This document shows, piece by piece, positions 32,791 to 44,585 of a stretch of DNA of 64,000 bases. The position numbers were made by a program, and so were the translations under genes. The stretch is from Tenrec ecaudatus. Its lineage: Eukaryota; Chordata; Mammalia; Afrosoricida; Tenrecidae. Each line of letters begins with the position of its first letter. Position 1 is the first letter of the stretch. The DNA lies in NCBI RefSeq assembly GCF_050624435.1, contig NC_134535.1:127707731-127771730 (forward strand), in the 5' to 3' direction. The notes under the pieces were generated by a model. That model did no database searches. It worked only from the letters and a program-made list of their open reading frames with translations, and had not been told where the DNA came from.

Positions 32791-33929
32791 TGTTGGTGAC
32801 CCCTCCGAGTTCTTGTTGGGGTTCTTCCATCTTCTGACTCCTCTAACACCCGCGGTGCACAGTTTTCTCCTGAGTGGGCTTTAGAGGATGTCTGAAGATC
32901 ATCTTGCCCATGTTCAGGCCTTCAGACGTCTCCCCAAGGACTTCTCCATTGCCTCATGCTTCACCATGACACGATGCTTTTTCGAATTGGACCCTAGCCT
33001 CTCGTGCTGCCATCGCAACCCCTTGGTCCACTTAGTCTTGGCGTCCAGGGAGGCAGAGAACAGCTGCGTGGCCCCGCCCCTTGTTCCTTCCTTGTGCTTG
33101 TTGGGGTATCACCTCAGTGCGTGCAGTCCGTGAGTCCCCCAGCAATTTCTTTGTCACCAGATCGCATTGCAAGCTCCTGTCCAGATGCTGTCTGGCTACT
33201 TCCTGTTCCAGGCATCTCCCTCCCACCTGAGTATTTGTGTTTCTGATTATTTATCCCCAGATGCGAGGGCCGCATTTTTCCAGGTTGAATCTGCTCGTTG
33301 CTACTTCCTGCCTGGGTTTGCTAACATCTCCAGGTCTCTTTGGCAGCCTCGGCTGCAGGCTCGGCTCAGCAGGCCCACGTGGATTTCCAACCTTCAGAAA
33401 GCAAACCATGGAGGGAATGGGATGGGAAGGGCCATTTACCCTGCTGAGAGGGGCCCCCACCCAGCCTGGAGTGAAAACCTCCCCAGGAGGACCTCTGAAT
33501 GGATGGATACAAAAGCCATCAGAGAGCTGCCAGAGCCGGAACAATCTAGACGGGGAGCCCGGTCCCAGCTGTTCGGCGACTTCCTCGCAGTCTCCGGAGT
33601 CGAGAACAAGGAGACGCCTTCCTGCCCTCTTGGCCTTGGCTTGTTCCAAACAGCCATCACCAGTTCTAATTAAATACTCAGCAGATGACGTGACCACATG
33701 CCAGATGAGGAAGCTGGGACTTTGCTGTGTGCTTGGCCATTTCCTGTCGAGGCCCTCTCCTTTGGGAAGCAGGCGGGGCCGGGATGGCAGGGGCCACGGG
33801 TTACATGTTGAGGTACAGTGAGCCCCCTCCATTTGTTATTTTTGTAAGGGAGAGTTTGTTTTATTGTTGTTTTTTTTCCTATTTCGTTTTATGGCAAGTC
33901 CTTGATGGCTCGGAAAGTCCAGTTGGAAG
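32791..33929. other. Unassigned intronic sequence
   Basis: Long open frames on both strands overlap almost completely at 33167-33832 (168, 194 and 193 codons in three frames). That is the signature of GC-rich chance openness. No domain or splice pattern supports coding. Confidence 0.5.
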
Positions 33930-34045
33930 GGGCCTGTGAGAGCCTTTAACCCACGTCTCCTATTTTACAGATTGAGGCCCAGGGAAGCTCAGTAACTTAT
34001 TCCAATTCACGAAGAGAAATTTAAGTTGCCATCTGCTGTCAGGAG
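33930..34045 (-). mobile_element. MIR/L2-type fragment
   Basis: + strand text CTATTTTACAGATTGAGGCCC, AGGGAAGCTCAGTAACTTATTCC is the complement of the MIR core. Confidence 0.7.
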
Positions 34046-34664
34046 GGATGCTAAGCCTTGGGCATGGACGGTTAACTCCCTGCTCACTAGGAGGGACACA
34101 GAAAGGAAAGCCCCCCCAGCCAAATTAGCTTGTCTTCAAGCGACCGAATCTCAGCTGGCCTGCCCCCTTCTTCACTGGTGTGAACAAGGGTGAGGTGGTA
34201 GAGCTGGGTACAGCGGCACCTTTCCAGCCTCCCTGATCCCTGGGTTCACTGTGACCAAATTGAAATCCAGGGATGTGTTATGGGGCGAATTGAATGCTGC
34301 TCCAGAGAGCTTGTGGCTTTGAAAGGAAATTCATGCATCCCCCTCGCCCCCCCCCCCATGATCGTTCCTGCATCTTGAACATGTTGCTAGTTATGACAGT
34401 CCCTCAGAAGATGCTGATGAATTTGGAGTGATTTTAAAATTCATCTGGGGAAATAAACAGCTGCAGCCTGAAACACAAACACACACACTGTGTCCCCCCA
34501 CCCCCCGCCCGCCGGCCCCCAATCGAGGAGAAGCGCACACACCCCTACCATGTGGAAATTCAGAAACCCCTGCAGATGATTTGAAGGACCACTGAGCAAG
34601 GAAAAGGGATCCGCGGCCCAACAGCCTGGCAAACAGCGCACCAGGGGGCTGCGTGGGCCTAAGC

Positions 34665-34863
34665 CAGTGGTTCTCAACCTTCCTCAGGCCGCGGCCCTTT
34701 CATACTGTTCCTCATGTGGTGGTGACCCCCCCCCCCCAGCCATAAAATTATTTTTGTTGCTACTTCATCACTGTCATTTTGCTACTGTTATGAATCGGGC
34801 GACCCCTGTGAAAGGGCTGTTCTCATTTGATCCCCAAAGGGGTTGCAACCTACAGGTTGAGAA
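34665..34863 (+). mobile_element. SPIN-type hAT transposon
   Basis: It begins CAGTGGTTCTCAACCTTCCTC and has GTTGCTACTTCATCACTGTC and GTTATGAATCGGGCGACCCC. It ends CTACAGGTTGAGAAC with the last few terminal bases lost. The flanks gcctaagc (34657-34664) and ctaagc (34864-34869) share six bases, consistent with an 8-bp target duplication eroded at the terminus. Confidence 0.88.
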
Positions 34864-34869
34864 CTAAGC

Positions 34870-35694
34870 AAACTCATCTGGCAGCCCCGGGCTACCGAGT
34901 CCCTGGTTTCCAGAAGGCTCTGCAACAGAAGGCCGTGCCTCTCTTCTAAGAACACATAGGGAGGGGGTGGGGTGGGGGGAGGGAAGAGAGCACGTGGTGG
35001 CCACCTAAGTGCCAGCCAGACTGATACTCTTCACCAAATTACTGTCAAATTGTGGTTACCGTTCGATTATCCATCCCCCTTTTTACAGACCCCAAGGCTT
35101 CTGGAGATTGTTAATCTGGGACTCCATTGCCATGCTCCACAGGGCGGCCTCTTATCCCCCACTCACCGCCCCTCCTGAGTGCTGTGGATCTACCTGACAG
35201 ATGAGCTCAGGATCCGTGGTCACGTGATCTGGGAGGGCGGGGACAGCTGCGAACCCACAACCACCTGTTTGCTCTTCTGAAATGAGAAATGATGCAGCTT
35301 CAAACACATTGGTCAGCATTCCCCATGACATGAAGCCTGCAATCCTGTGGGGTATATTCAGAAGTGACGTATTAAGGAGAGGAGTGCCAGCACTCTAGGA
35401 CGGGAACAGCATCCAGAGAGGAGCCATTGGCTTGGAGTCTGGCATATACCTAGGATGTGTGGGTACCGTGTGGGGGTGTCACTCCAGGCAACTAAGGGGG
35501 TCTCTTCCACCTTAAGGAGAGGGGTCAACCTTCTTGCACTATACCTTGGTCTCACATGTTCATCTCTCTTGTCCAGCTTTAAAATCTCTTTCAACTGGAT
35601 GGCTCTTGCCAACTCCCAACCCTGTTATGACCTGCTTACTCTCCTCTCCTTGAGCGTTAGACATGAAAAAATAACCGTTAAAAATAACCATCTC
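34870..35694. other. Unassigned intronic sequence
   Basis: No exon or named repeat was recognised. G-rich low complexity is present at 34965-34985. The last 11 bases are the target duplication of the following L1 tail. Confidence 0.45.
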
Positions 35695-35970
35695 TGGGGG
35701 ACGGACAACAGCGAAGGGGGTGAAGGGAGACGCCAGATAGGGCAAGATATGACAAAATAATAATCTATAAATTATCAAGGGCTCATCAGGGAGGGGGAGC
35801 GGGAAGGGAGGGGAAATAAAAGAGGACCTGATGCAAAGGGCTTAAGTGGAGAGCAAATGCTTTGAAAATGATGAGGGCAAAGAATGTACTGATATGCTTT
35901 ATAGAATTGATGTATATGTACGGATTGTGATAAGAGTTGTATACGCCCCTAATAAAATGTTTTTAAAAAA
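35695..35970 (+). mobile_element. L1-tail retroposon, forward, with target duplication
   Basis: It ends GCCCCTAATAAAATGTTTTTAAAAAA and is flanked by ataaccatctc at 35684-35694 and 35971-35981 (extendable through A bases). Body text (GACAAAATAATAATCTATAAATTATCAAGG, TGTGATAAGAGTTGTATACG) is shared by the family. Confidence 0.88.
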
Positions 35971-35981
35971 ATAACCATCTC

Positions 35982-36284
35982 AGAGAAGCCAATGCACAGA
36001 GAGGTCCATAGAGCCGGCCCCACCACGAGACAGGACATTCCCTCCCTGACCCAAAGCGCTACGGGGACTGCACTGGAGACACTGGGCAGAAAGTGTGCCT
36101 GGTCTGCCCCACGCACAGCGCACAGCGGGGTGAAGCGTGAAGGGAGTGCAACAGGGCAGCAAGGGGAGCAAAGTAACCAAGTCCCCAGGAATCCTGAAGA
36201 TAGGCTTCTGACTCGGGGACAGGGTTTGGCCCCTCATCAGACCTGATCAGAAGGCACATATCAGGGTCAGCAGACAGACTAGAA
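35982..36284. other. Unassigned intronic sequence
   Basis: Nothing nameable was seen. Overlapping short frames on both strands. Confidence 0.4.
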
Positions 36285-37616
36285 CTGTTGTTTCCTGTTT
36301 TCTTTTCTTTCCCTATGTCTAACTATATAAGACAGGCAGGAAAAACAAGCCTGAGGAGAAAACAACAGGACCAATGGTCCAGGGGGACATGGGAGAGGAC
36401 AGGGCGGGGAGGGGGAGCAGGGAGTCAACAGACTTAGGGATGAGGGAGCAACAAGAGATCTAATAATGACGACAAGGAGGCCTGGTGGGGTTTGATCAAG
36501 TGCAACGTATCCAAGAGGAAGTACTGAGAGCTGGATTAACGGTGAGCATGAGAGTGGGATAGGAGGAAGGTGAAAGGAAATAGAGGAAAACACTAGGAGG
36601 CAAAAGCTATTTATAGAGGTATAGCTATAGGCATATATATATGTAAATATATTATTTTATAATGAAAGGGATAAAGGCCGATGTACATATATTTTTATGT
36701 TAAATATTAAGAGAGCAGACAGACTTTGGGCCTCTAGTCAAGGCCTCCCTAAACACAAGAACACTTTGTTCTAATAACCTGGCACTCTTGGATACTCACC
36801 TTCCTGACATGATCGCTGAAGACAAAGTGGGTGCATGAGCAAATGTGGTGAAGAAAGCTGATGGTGCCCGGCTATCAAAAGATGTAGCATCTGAGGACTT
36901 AAAGGCTTGAAGGTACACCAGCGGCTATCTAGCTGAGAAGCAAATATGCCCCCCAATGGAAGAAGCACACTAGCCTGTGTGATCATGAGGTGTCGATGGG
37001 AACAGGTATTAGATATCAAAAGATCCCAAACAAACAATTAAATCAATGTGAAAGAGGGGTTGTAGTGGAGACCCAAAGCCCATCTGTAGACAATTGGACA
37101 TCCCCCCCCCATGGAAGAGTTACAAGGAAGGGACAATTCAACCAGGGTGCAATATAGCACAAATGAAACACACATAATTTCTCTAGTTCCTGAATGCTTC
37201 CTCCCCCAGTACCATGACTCAGTTCTACCTTATAAATTTGGTTAGAATGGAGTACACACATTGGTAGGGTAGGGGGATTGTGAGAGTGGAGGGGGATGGA
37301 GAAGGGGGGAACCCATCACAAAGTTGGATATATACCCCTCCGGAGGATGAATAACAGAAATGTGGATGAAGGGAGACAATGGACAGTGTAAGACACAAAA
37401 TAACAATAATAATATATAATTGATCTAGGATTCACAAGGGTGGAAGGTGGGGGAGGAGGGAAAAAAGGGGAGCTGATACCAAAGGCTCAAGTAGAGAGAA
37501 AGTGTTTTGGAAATGTTGATGGCAACATATGTACCAGTGTGCTTATACAATTGAATGATGGATTGTCATAAGATTTGTAAGAGACCCCCAATAAATGATT
37601 AAAATAAAATAAAATG
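36285..37616 (+). mobile_element. Long L1-tail copy (about 1.3 kb), forward
   Basis: It matches the reverse-strand copy at 58312-60030 from the GTTTGATCAAGTGCAACGTA block, through CACAAGAACACTTTGTTCTAATAACC and TAAAGGCTTGAAGGTACACC, to the end CCCCCAATAAATGATTAAAATAAAATAAAA. It has no reading frame. The left edge is approximate, and no target duplication was resolved. Confidence 0.82.
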
Positions 37617-38990
37617 GAAATATGGCATATATACATAAAAGTAAACACATTGTAAGTGTACATCTTAATGCTTCTCCCAAAGTAGACGATCTTGTGTAAC
37701 CATCACCTAGATTTGGACATAAAACCTGTCTAGCCTCTTAGCAATCCCCTTAACAATTCCCAGAGGTCATCACTGTCCTGATTTCTGGCACCACAAATTA
37801 ATTTTCCTATTTTCAACCACATAAAGGGAATATAATATTCTATTCTTGAAAATAGGAAAATTAATAATATATTTCCTTTATATTGTAATAATATATTATA
37901 TTCAGTATTATAAAGAGAATAATATGGTTTGTAATTCATATATGGATCTTTGCTTGACATGAAGTATGTGAGACTTATCTATATGTATTGTTGAGTGTAG
38001 CATTAATCCGTTCATTACAGCATACGTACCTCAGTTTACCTACCCATTCTACTTAGGATGGGCATTAGAGGTGTTTTTTTTAGGCCACTAGGGAGATTCT
38101 TGTTAATATTCTCTTACATGTCTTTTGGGGAATGCATTTCTGATGGGCGTGTACATCTGAGTGGAGTGGCTGAGGCACACGGGCCACTGTGCATTACAAT
38201 GGGCTCCAGGACACTAAGTGTGATTTTAGGTAATGTATTTGTTCAGGTGTAACTACTCATTCACTCACTGATATCAAATCCATTCCAACATCTGGCGACC
38301 CTGTCAGACAGGGTAGAGCTGCTCCCCTGATGGGAGTCAAAGCCTCTCTCTTCTCCCTAGGAGCTGCTGGTGGTTTTGAACTGCTGACAGTTACTGCAGG
38401 TAGCAGTCCAAGGCATAATCCCATTTTTAGTAGATCCTACCAAACGATGTCTGAAGTGCTTTGCATTTGCTTTTACTCATCGGGGGTTGTTTATGAGAGT
38501 TCTAGTTTTACAAACTATGACTAGTAGTTGGGATTGTCAGTCAATTCAGCTGTAATCATTCTGGTACATGAGGTTTAGTATTTATTCTCTAAATCTTTCA
38601 TATATATTTTTTGAGCCATTTGGATATTCTCTTTTGTGAAGTGCTTTTTCAAGTACTTTTATCTTTAAAAATTATTTTCTTTTCAATGGTTCAAAGGAGT
38701 TCTTCCTGTGTTCTTGTTGAATCTAATTATTGCAAATATTGTGCTACATGGTGGTTTCCCCTTTTCACTCTTTTGGAGAGCAGCAATTTGTCACTTTATT
38801 TTAGTCTAACTTATTAATCTTTTACTTTTTATGTCTGTTTATGAAATCATTGCCTAAGTCATCACTGTATTCTTTAGTGTGATATTTCTGAACCTTTATT
38901 AACAGTTTATGTTTAGCTCTTTAATTCACATAGATTTTTTCCCCTTTGAGTGTGAGGCGCGAGTAAAGAGTAATTGATTTCTTCACGGGA
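37617..38990 (-). mobile_element. Old L1M 3' segment, interrupted by a SINE
   Basis: Reverse-strand old L1 text is recognisable from its + strand mirror: AACCATCACCTAGATTTGG, GGCACCACAAATTAATTTTCC, TAGGATGGGCATTAGAGG, GAGCCATTTGGATATTCTCTTTTGTG, AAATCATTGCCTAAGTC and TTTAATTCACATAGATTTTTTCCCC. The order follows L1M ORF2-3' and 3' UTR. Broken by an AfroSINE at 38255-38425. Confidence 0.78.
38255..38425 (-). mobile_element. AfroSINE nested in L1M
   Basis: + strand text AATCCATTCCAACATCTGGCGACCCTG, ACAGGGTAGAGCTGCTCCCC, CTGCTGGTGGTTTTGAACTGC, TAGCAGTCCAAGGCATAATCCC. The L1M text resumes after it (GTAGATCCTACCAAACG). Confidence 0.85.
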
Positions 38991-39149
38991 GTATCTTAAG
39001 GGGTCTACAAGTCTCTATTAGACCTGTCGGCCTGATCTTTTCTGATCTTGTTTTGCTTCAAATTTTCTCCCACTCTGTCCAGGAGCTTCTCTAGTGATCT
39101 CCTTTGGAGTGGACGATTGTTTTTGCATTTAAAAACGTATGCAGAGCTG

Positions 39150-40095
39150 CAGAGCATTGTCTGATATAGTGTCTGAAGACAAGTCCCTTAGGTTGCAAGA
39201 CACCCAAAGTACAAATGGGTTGGAAGCCTTCTCCTCAAAGCAGAGTTCACCTGAGTGACATGGATGGAACCAAGCTTTCAGGCTCTCTCCCTACTGATGT
39301 GGCACTATTCAAAATGAGAGGAAACCACGCAAACACCCATTTGTAATCAAAACAGGGAATGTACAAAGTGGAACGCACTCAACATGGGTCACGGAAAATG
39401 GAAAGTTATAAGAAATGAAATGGAACATTTAAAGCCCAACGATTTTCAGCCTTCAACGTGGGTCACAACTTATCCTCACTACTGCACCAAGAGGTAACCT
39501 CATGATGAAGGGAGAAAAGATGGAAGTTGTCAAGGACTTCATCTTGTTGGGATCCACCATCAATGCTCATACGAGTCGCAGTCAAGAGATCAAATGAAAC
39601 ATTGCATTAGGTCAATGTGCTGCACAAGACCCCCTGATTGAAATTGCTGAAGAGCACGGATGTCACTTTGAGGACTAAGGTGCCATGGTCTTCTCCATTG
39701 CATAGTGAATAAGGAAAATCAGGTCATTTGAACGATGGTGTTGGTGAAGGATATTGAAAGTACCATTGATTGACAAGAGAACAAACATATCTGTTTTGGA
39801 AGAAGTACAGCCAGAATGCACCTTAGAGGCAAAGATGGCGGGACTTCCTTTCATGTGCTTTGGACATCTTATCAAGTGGGATTCCTCCCTGGAGAAGGAC
39901 GTCATGCTTGTTACAACAGAGGGACAGTGACGGAGAGGAAGGCCTTCAGGGAGATGGGTGGACACAGTGGCTACAGCAATGGGCTCACGCATAGGAGCGG
40001 TGGTGAGGATGACACGGGACTGAGCGGTGTTTCGTTCTGTTGCACATAGGGCCGCTGAGTCAGAACTGACTTGATGCATACAACAACAGCAGCTA
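39150..40095 (+). mobile_element. RTE/BovB-like LINE, internally deleted, with 3' end
   Basis: AGAAATGAAATGGAACATTTAAA near 39413 corresponds to the start of the RTE endonuclease region. By 39500 the text is already the C-terminal end of ORF2 (degenerate VVKDFILLGSTI and SRSQEIK). The interior RT region is missing. The 3' end is complete, with GGCCGCTGAGTCAGAACTGACTTGATGCATACAACAACAGC, resembling the AfroSINE 3' end. Confidence 0.75.
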
Positions 40096-41985
40096 ACCCT
40101 GGCAAAAGATGGTGAAGAAGTTCAGCATCATCAGCTAAACAAGGCTGGGGCCAACGGTGGAACAGACCATCAGTTGTTCCTATGCAAGGTCATGTCCAAG
40201 CTGATGAAAAGTAATACGTTCACAAGAGTACATCCAGCTTGAATTCAGAGATTATCTGAAGGGCAGATTTGACATATTAAACACTAATGCTGCAGACCAG
40301 ATGAACTGTGGGATGGCATCAATAATATCATACAGAAAGGTGATACATATAAAGGAAGATCATATATAGAGAGAGCAAAAAGTCATTAACAGACAGGAAA
40401 GAAAGAAAACAAGGTCGATATGAAAAAAGATTCTGAAACTTAATCTTAAGTATAAAGAAGGTAAAGCAAATGGAAGTAATTATGAAGTAAAAGAGCCGAA
40501 CATGGAGGTGGGGAGGGAGGGGGAAAATGAGGTGCTGATCCCAAGTAGAAAGCAAATGTTTTGAGAATGATGATAGCAACATATGTACAAATGTGCTTGA
40601 TAGAATTGATGTATGGATTATTGTAAGAGCTGTAAGAGCCCCCAGTAAAATAATTTATTAAAAATAAAATAAAACAAAAAACTCCATAAAATTTAAAAAT
40701 GCAACTTGAGAAGATAAAATAAAATATTATAATGGAATGTAAAAAGACATGGGGTTAGATACTCAAAAGGGAAGCAGAAGCTCAGTGCATCTGAAGCTTA
40801 AAAACAAACAAACAAAACACTGAAGAAAAATCCAAGCCTCAAGTTGAAATATTGAAGAATTTGTGGGCAAAAATGTGAATGATGCAGAAAGCATCAAAAG
40901 AAGACGGAAGAAGGAATCACTGGACCAACAAGAATGGGTCAGCCTTCCACAGTTTTAAGAGAGAACATATGATTGAGAACTGATGATACTGTAGAAAGAA
41001 ATCCAAGCTGCACTGAAGTATTAGCAAAAAGCAAGACTCCAGGAATGGAAGTAGTAACAGTCTAAATGTTTTCAGAAACTGATGCAGCATGGGAAACATT
41101 TTCTAACCTGTGGCAAAAAAGTTTGGAGGACAGCTACCTGGCCAGATTAATTGGAAGAGGTCCATATTTGTGCCTGCTTAAAAAAGGTGACACGACCCTG
41201 TGGAAATGATCAAACAATATCAGTAATGTCACATGCAAGTAAGACTTTGGTGAAGATAACTGTACAATGGATTCAGCAGGACATCAAGGAGTGGCCAGAA
41301 ATTCAAGTCAGATGCAGAAGAGGAGATCAAATGAAGGATATACTTTCTGATCCTAGATGGATTGTGGCTGAAAGCAGAGACCATCAGAACAAGATTTCCG
41401 TGTGTTTCATTGACTATGCAAAGGCGTTTTAACTGTGTGGATCCTAATAAACTATGGATATCACTGGAAGCCTGGGAAGTCTGGGACACTTCCTTGGGTG
41501 CATGCAGACCCTGTGCATGGACCAAGAGGCCATCCCTCTCACAGAACAAGGGGACTGCAAGGTTTAAAATCAGGAATGGTGTACCCGGGGTTATGTTCTC
41601 TCACTATACCCATTCGGCCGGTATGCTGACCAAACCATCTGAGGAGCTTGGCTGTATGAACCGAAGGGCTCAGCATCGGGATTGGAGGAGGGCTCACTAA
41701 CCACCTGACCTCTCCAGGTGACACAACGTGCCTCGTTGAAAGTGCAGAGGACTTGAAGCCCTCACTGATAAGCATCAAAGACGACAGCTTTCAGTCTGGA
41801 TCTCAACTCAACAGTACAAAACCCAAAAATGCTCACCATGGGACCAATAAACAACTTCATGATGAATGGAGAAAAGATTGAAGTTGTCATGGATTTCATT
41901 TGACCATGATCCCAAATCGGTGCTCATGGAATCAGCCATTAAGAAATCAAATATGGAATGATATGATATATAGGCAAACTCCCAA
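40096..41985 (+). mobile_element. RTE/BovB-like LINE with reverse-transcriptase remnants
   Basis: It follows RTE text from TTGTTCCTATGCAAGGTCATG to a clear RT block near 41397-41456 reading CFIDYAKAF, a frameshift, then NCVDPNKLW. This is the family's F-x-D-Y-x-K-AF-D-x-V-D-x-x-KLW motif. Frames are broken throughout. An L1 tail is inserted at about 40500-40672. Ends are approximate. Confidence 0.78.
40500..40672 (+). mobile_element. L1-tail insertion nested in RTE
   Basis: Family text GGTGGGGAGGGAGGGGGAAAATGAG, ATGATAGCAACATATGTAC, ending GAGCCCCCAGTAAAATAATTTATTAAAAATAAAATAAAA. The RTE sequence continues on the far side. No duplication was resolved in the A-rich flanks. Confidence 0.78.
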
Positions 41986-42124
41986 TTAAAAAGAAGAGAA
42001 TAGAATGGAATTGATGATCAAAACCGGGTAAATCCAGGAAAACCAACCTGTCCTAGCCAAGAAAAATTATATTTCTGGTTTTAGAAATAAATATATGTCT
42101 GGTTTTAATTTAGAAAATTAAAAG

Positions 42125-43640
42125 AAAAGAAATCAAATAATGTAGAGGAGAGAATCACAGTCAACGCCTTGACTTAGAATCTTCAACAATTGGAATTGGA
42201 GCAACAAAATAAACTTTCAACCACCAGGAGAAAAGAAATAATAAATATTAGAGCAGAATAAATGAATTGGAAAACAATAGGAAAAATCAGTATGACAAGA
42301 AGTTGGTTCTTTGAAAGGATTTAAAAAATTGACTAACCATTGGCAAATTTAACAAAGGAAAAGAAAGAAAAATGCAAATATCATGGGTTAGAGATGAAAA
42401 GAATGGCATCACAACAGAACCAAATGAAATAAAAATAATAATACGTTACTGCTACGAAATGTCAAATTTGAAAACCTAGATGAAATTGACAGGTTTTTAG
42501 AAACACACTAGCTACCCACATCAATAAACTAATCATGAAAGAATAAATAGACCATGTCATTTAAAAAGTTCCAACCCCGAAAGTCCAGGACCAGATGGCT
42601 TTACCAAGTATTCAGAGAAGAACTGACATCAATTCTACACAGACTCTCCCAGATTATCAAGAAGGGCAGTAAACTCCTGAACTCATTTACGAAGTGACCC
42701 TGACCCTGATACCAAAACCAGGCAAGGAAAAAAACTACAAACCATATTCCTTATGAGCATAGATGAAAAAATTTTCAACAAAACCCTGGCCAAAAGAATC
42801 AGATAGATATATATCCATGATCAGGTGGGATTTATACCAGGTACCCAAGGATGTTTCAACATTAGAAAACAATGAATGTAATCTATATAAACAAAACCAA
42901 CAAAGGAACCACGTGATCTTATTAATCAATGCGGAAAATGTATTTGACATTTTCCAGAACTCATTTATGATGAAACAAAATAGGAATAGAAAGGAAATTT
43001 CTCAACACAATAAAGGCCATATGTGAAAACCGACGACCAACTTCTTGCTCAGTGAGGAAAACATGAACGATTTCTCCTGAGAATGGGATCAGAGGATTCC
43101 TCTATCACCACTCTGATTCAACATTATGCTGGAAGTCTTCGCCAGTACCATTAGACAAAAAAACAAAACAAAAAAAACCAAAAATAATTTAAATGGGCAA
43201 TGAAGACGTGAAACCCTCACTGTTTGTAGATGATACTATTATATATGTAGAAAATCCCAAAACTCAACCAAAAAGTTGCTGGAAATGATAGTGAGATTCC
43301 ACTAGTTGGTAGTATACAGGATTAACACGTAAAAATGACTTAGGTCCCTATATATTAAGAAAGAGAGCTCTGAAAAAGAAATAAAAACAATACCATTACA
43401 GCCACAAAAAATAGGAAATACTTAGAAATCAACCTAACTAGAGAAACAAGACCGTACAAAGAAAATGACAGACCACCACTACCAGAAACCAGAAGGGAAC
43501 TCCATAAGTGGAACAATATCCCATGTCGATGGATAGGAAGGCTTAGCATTGTGAAAACATCAATACTACCAAAACCAATCTATCAACACAACACAGTTCT
43601 GATCCAGATCTCAACTTCATGCTTTAAAGAAATGGAAAGA
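42125..43640 (+). pseudogene. L1 ORF2 remnant (pre-RT and reverse transcriptase), forward
   Basis: Pre-RT text near 42280-42340 (GAAGTTGGTTCTTTGAAAGGAT) leads to AAAGTCCAGGACCAGATGGCTTTACCA (the SPGPDGFT block) near 42580. The FIPGTQGCFNI-type block is near 42830. The palm motif appears as LFVDDT near 43217-43237, where active elements have FADD. Stops and frameshifts occur throughout. It continues into C-terminal text near 43560 (ACCAAAACCAATCTATCAACAC). Confidence 0.82.
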
Positions 43641-43659
43641 ACAGAAAAGAAAAAACCTG

Positions 43660-43850
43660 AAGTATTAAGTGTACGTGGAGGGGCAGGGAAAACGAGGAAG
43701 GCCCTAACAGAGGGATGGACGCAGAGGCTGCATCAATGGGCTTAGGCATGAGATCAATGGTGAGGATGGCGCAGGCCTGGGTCGTGTTTGGTTCTAGTAC
43801 ACACGGGGTCACTGTGAATCGGAACAGAGTCGACAGGGAAGAAATGGACA
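43660..43850 (+). mobile_element. RTE 3' end fragment
   Basis: Text GGAAGGCCCTAACAGAGGGATGG, CAATGGGCTTAGGCATGAG, CACACGGGGTCACTGTGAATCGGAACAGAGTCGACAGGG follows the 3' end of the RTE copies at 39900-40090 and 56990-57100. Confidence 0.75.
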
Positions 43851-44541
43851 AAAATTCCGGATAAGGTGACTTATAAGGACAGAGAAGTCTGTTGATGTTT
43901 TCAGTTCTCAAAATATATAGTATCCTGTTTAGGTAAAGCAGAGATATTCTTGAACAACTTTGCTCTGCATTTCCTTTCTACTCTCTCAAATACCTCTTTA
44001 CACGGACCATCCAGAAACATGGGGCTTTTTATTGCCCTCCTTGCCGTATCTTCCCTGAGATGAACTCATATTGGAGGGGCAAGTGGTGGGAGGAGAGAAA
44101 GAAAGAAAGCAACAAAAGTTTGCCCACTCTCTTGGGGCCTCGCCTCCTCTGAGCACAGGGCACTGCTCCCTCCCTGAGAGCAGTGGGTGTTTCTGAGGGG
44201 AGGTGCAAGAGAAGAGAGGGAAACAATGGGGGGAGTTAGAGACCCCTTTCCTATCTCTCAAGCACTCGGAAGGGTTTTCTCCTAGGACGCTGTCCCCCAG
44301 GGTTACACTCCCTTCTGGCTTTTGCACTGTCTTGAGCATGAAGACCGGGGAGGCTGGAGGAAAACTTCTATCCCCATTAGCAGTTTGGTGGTACATCAAG
44401 TGATGTTGCTATCTCCTCATCTACCTGTTACTATTTCATTTTCATAGTTCCCAGATAGCTCCGCCAAGTATTCTGAAGTGAGCTAGGGAGGCCCCGTTCC
44501 TGCATGGATGGCAACATGTGAAACATGGTAAAGGTAAACAG

Positions 44542-44585
<44 letters not shown>

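Noticed and set aside
33167..33832. Three overlapping frames of 168-194 codons
   Set aside because: Openness in three frames on both strands signals GC bias rather than coding; no motif is present.
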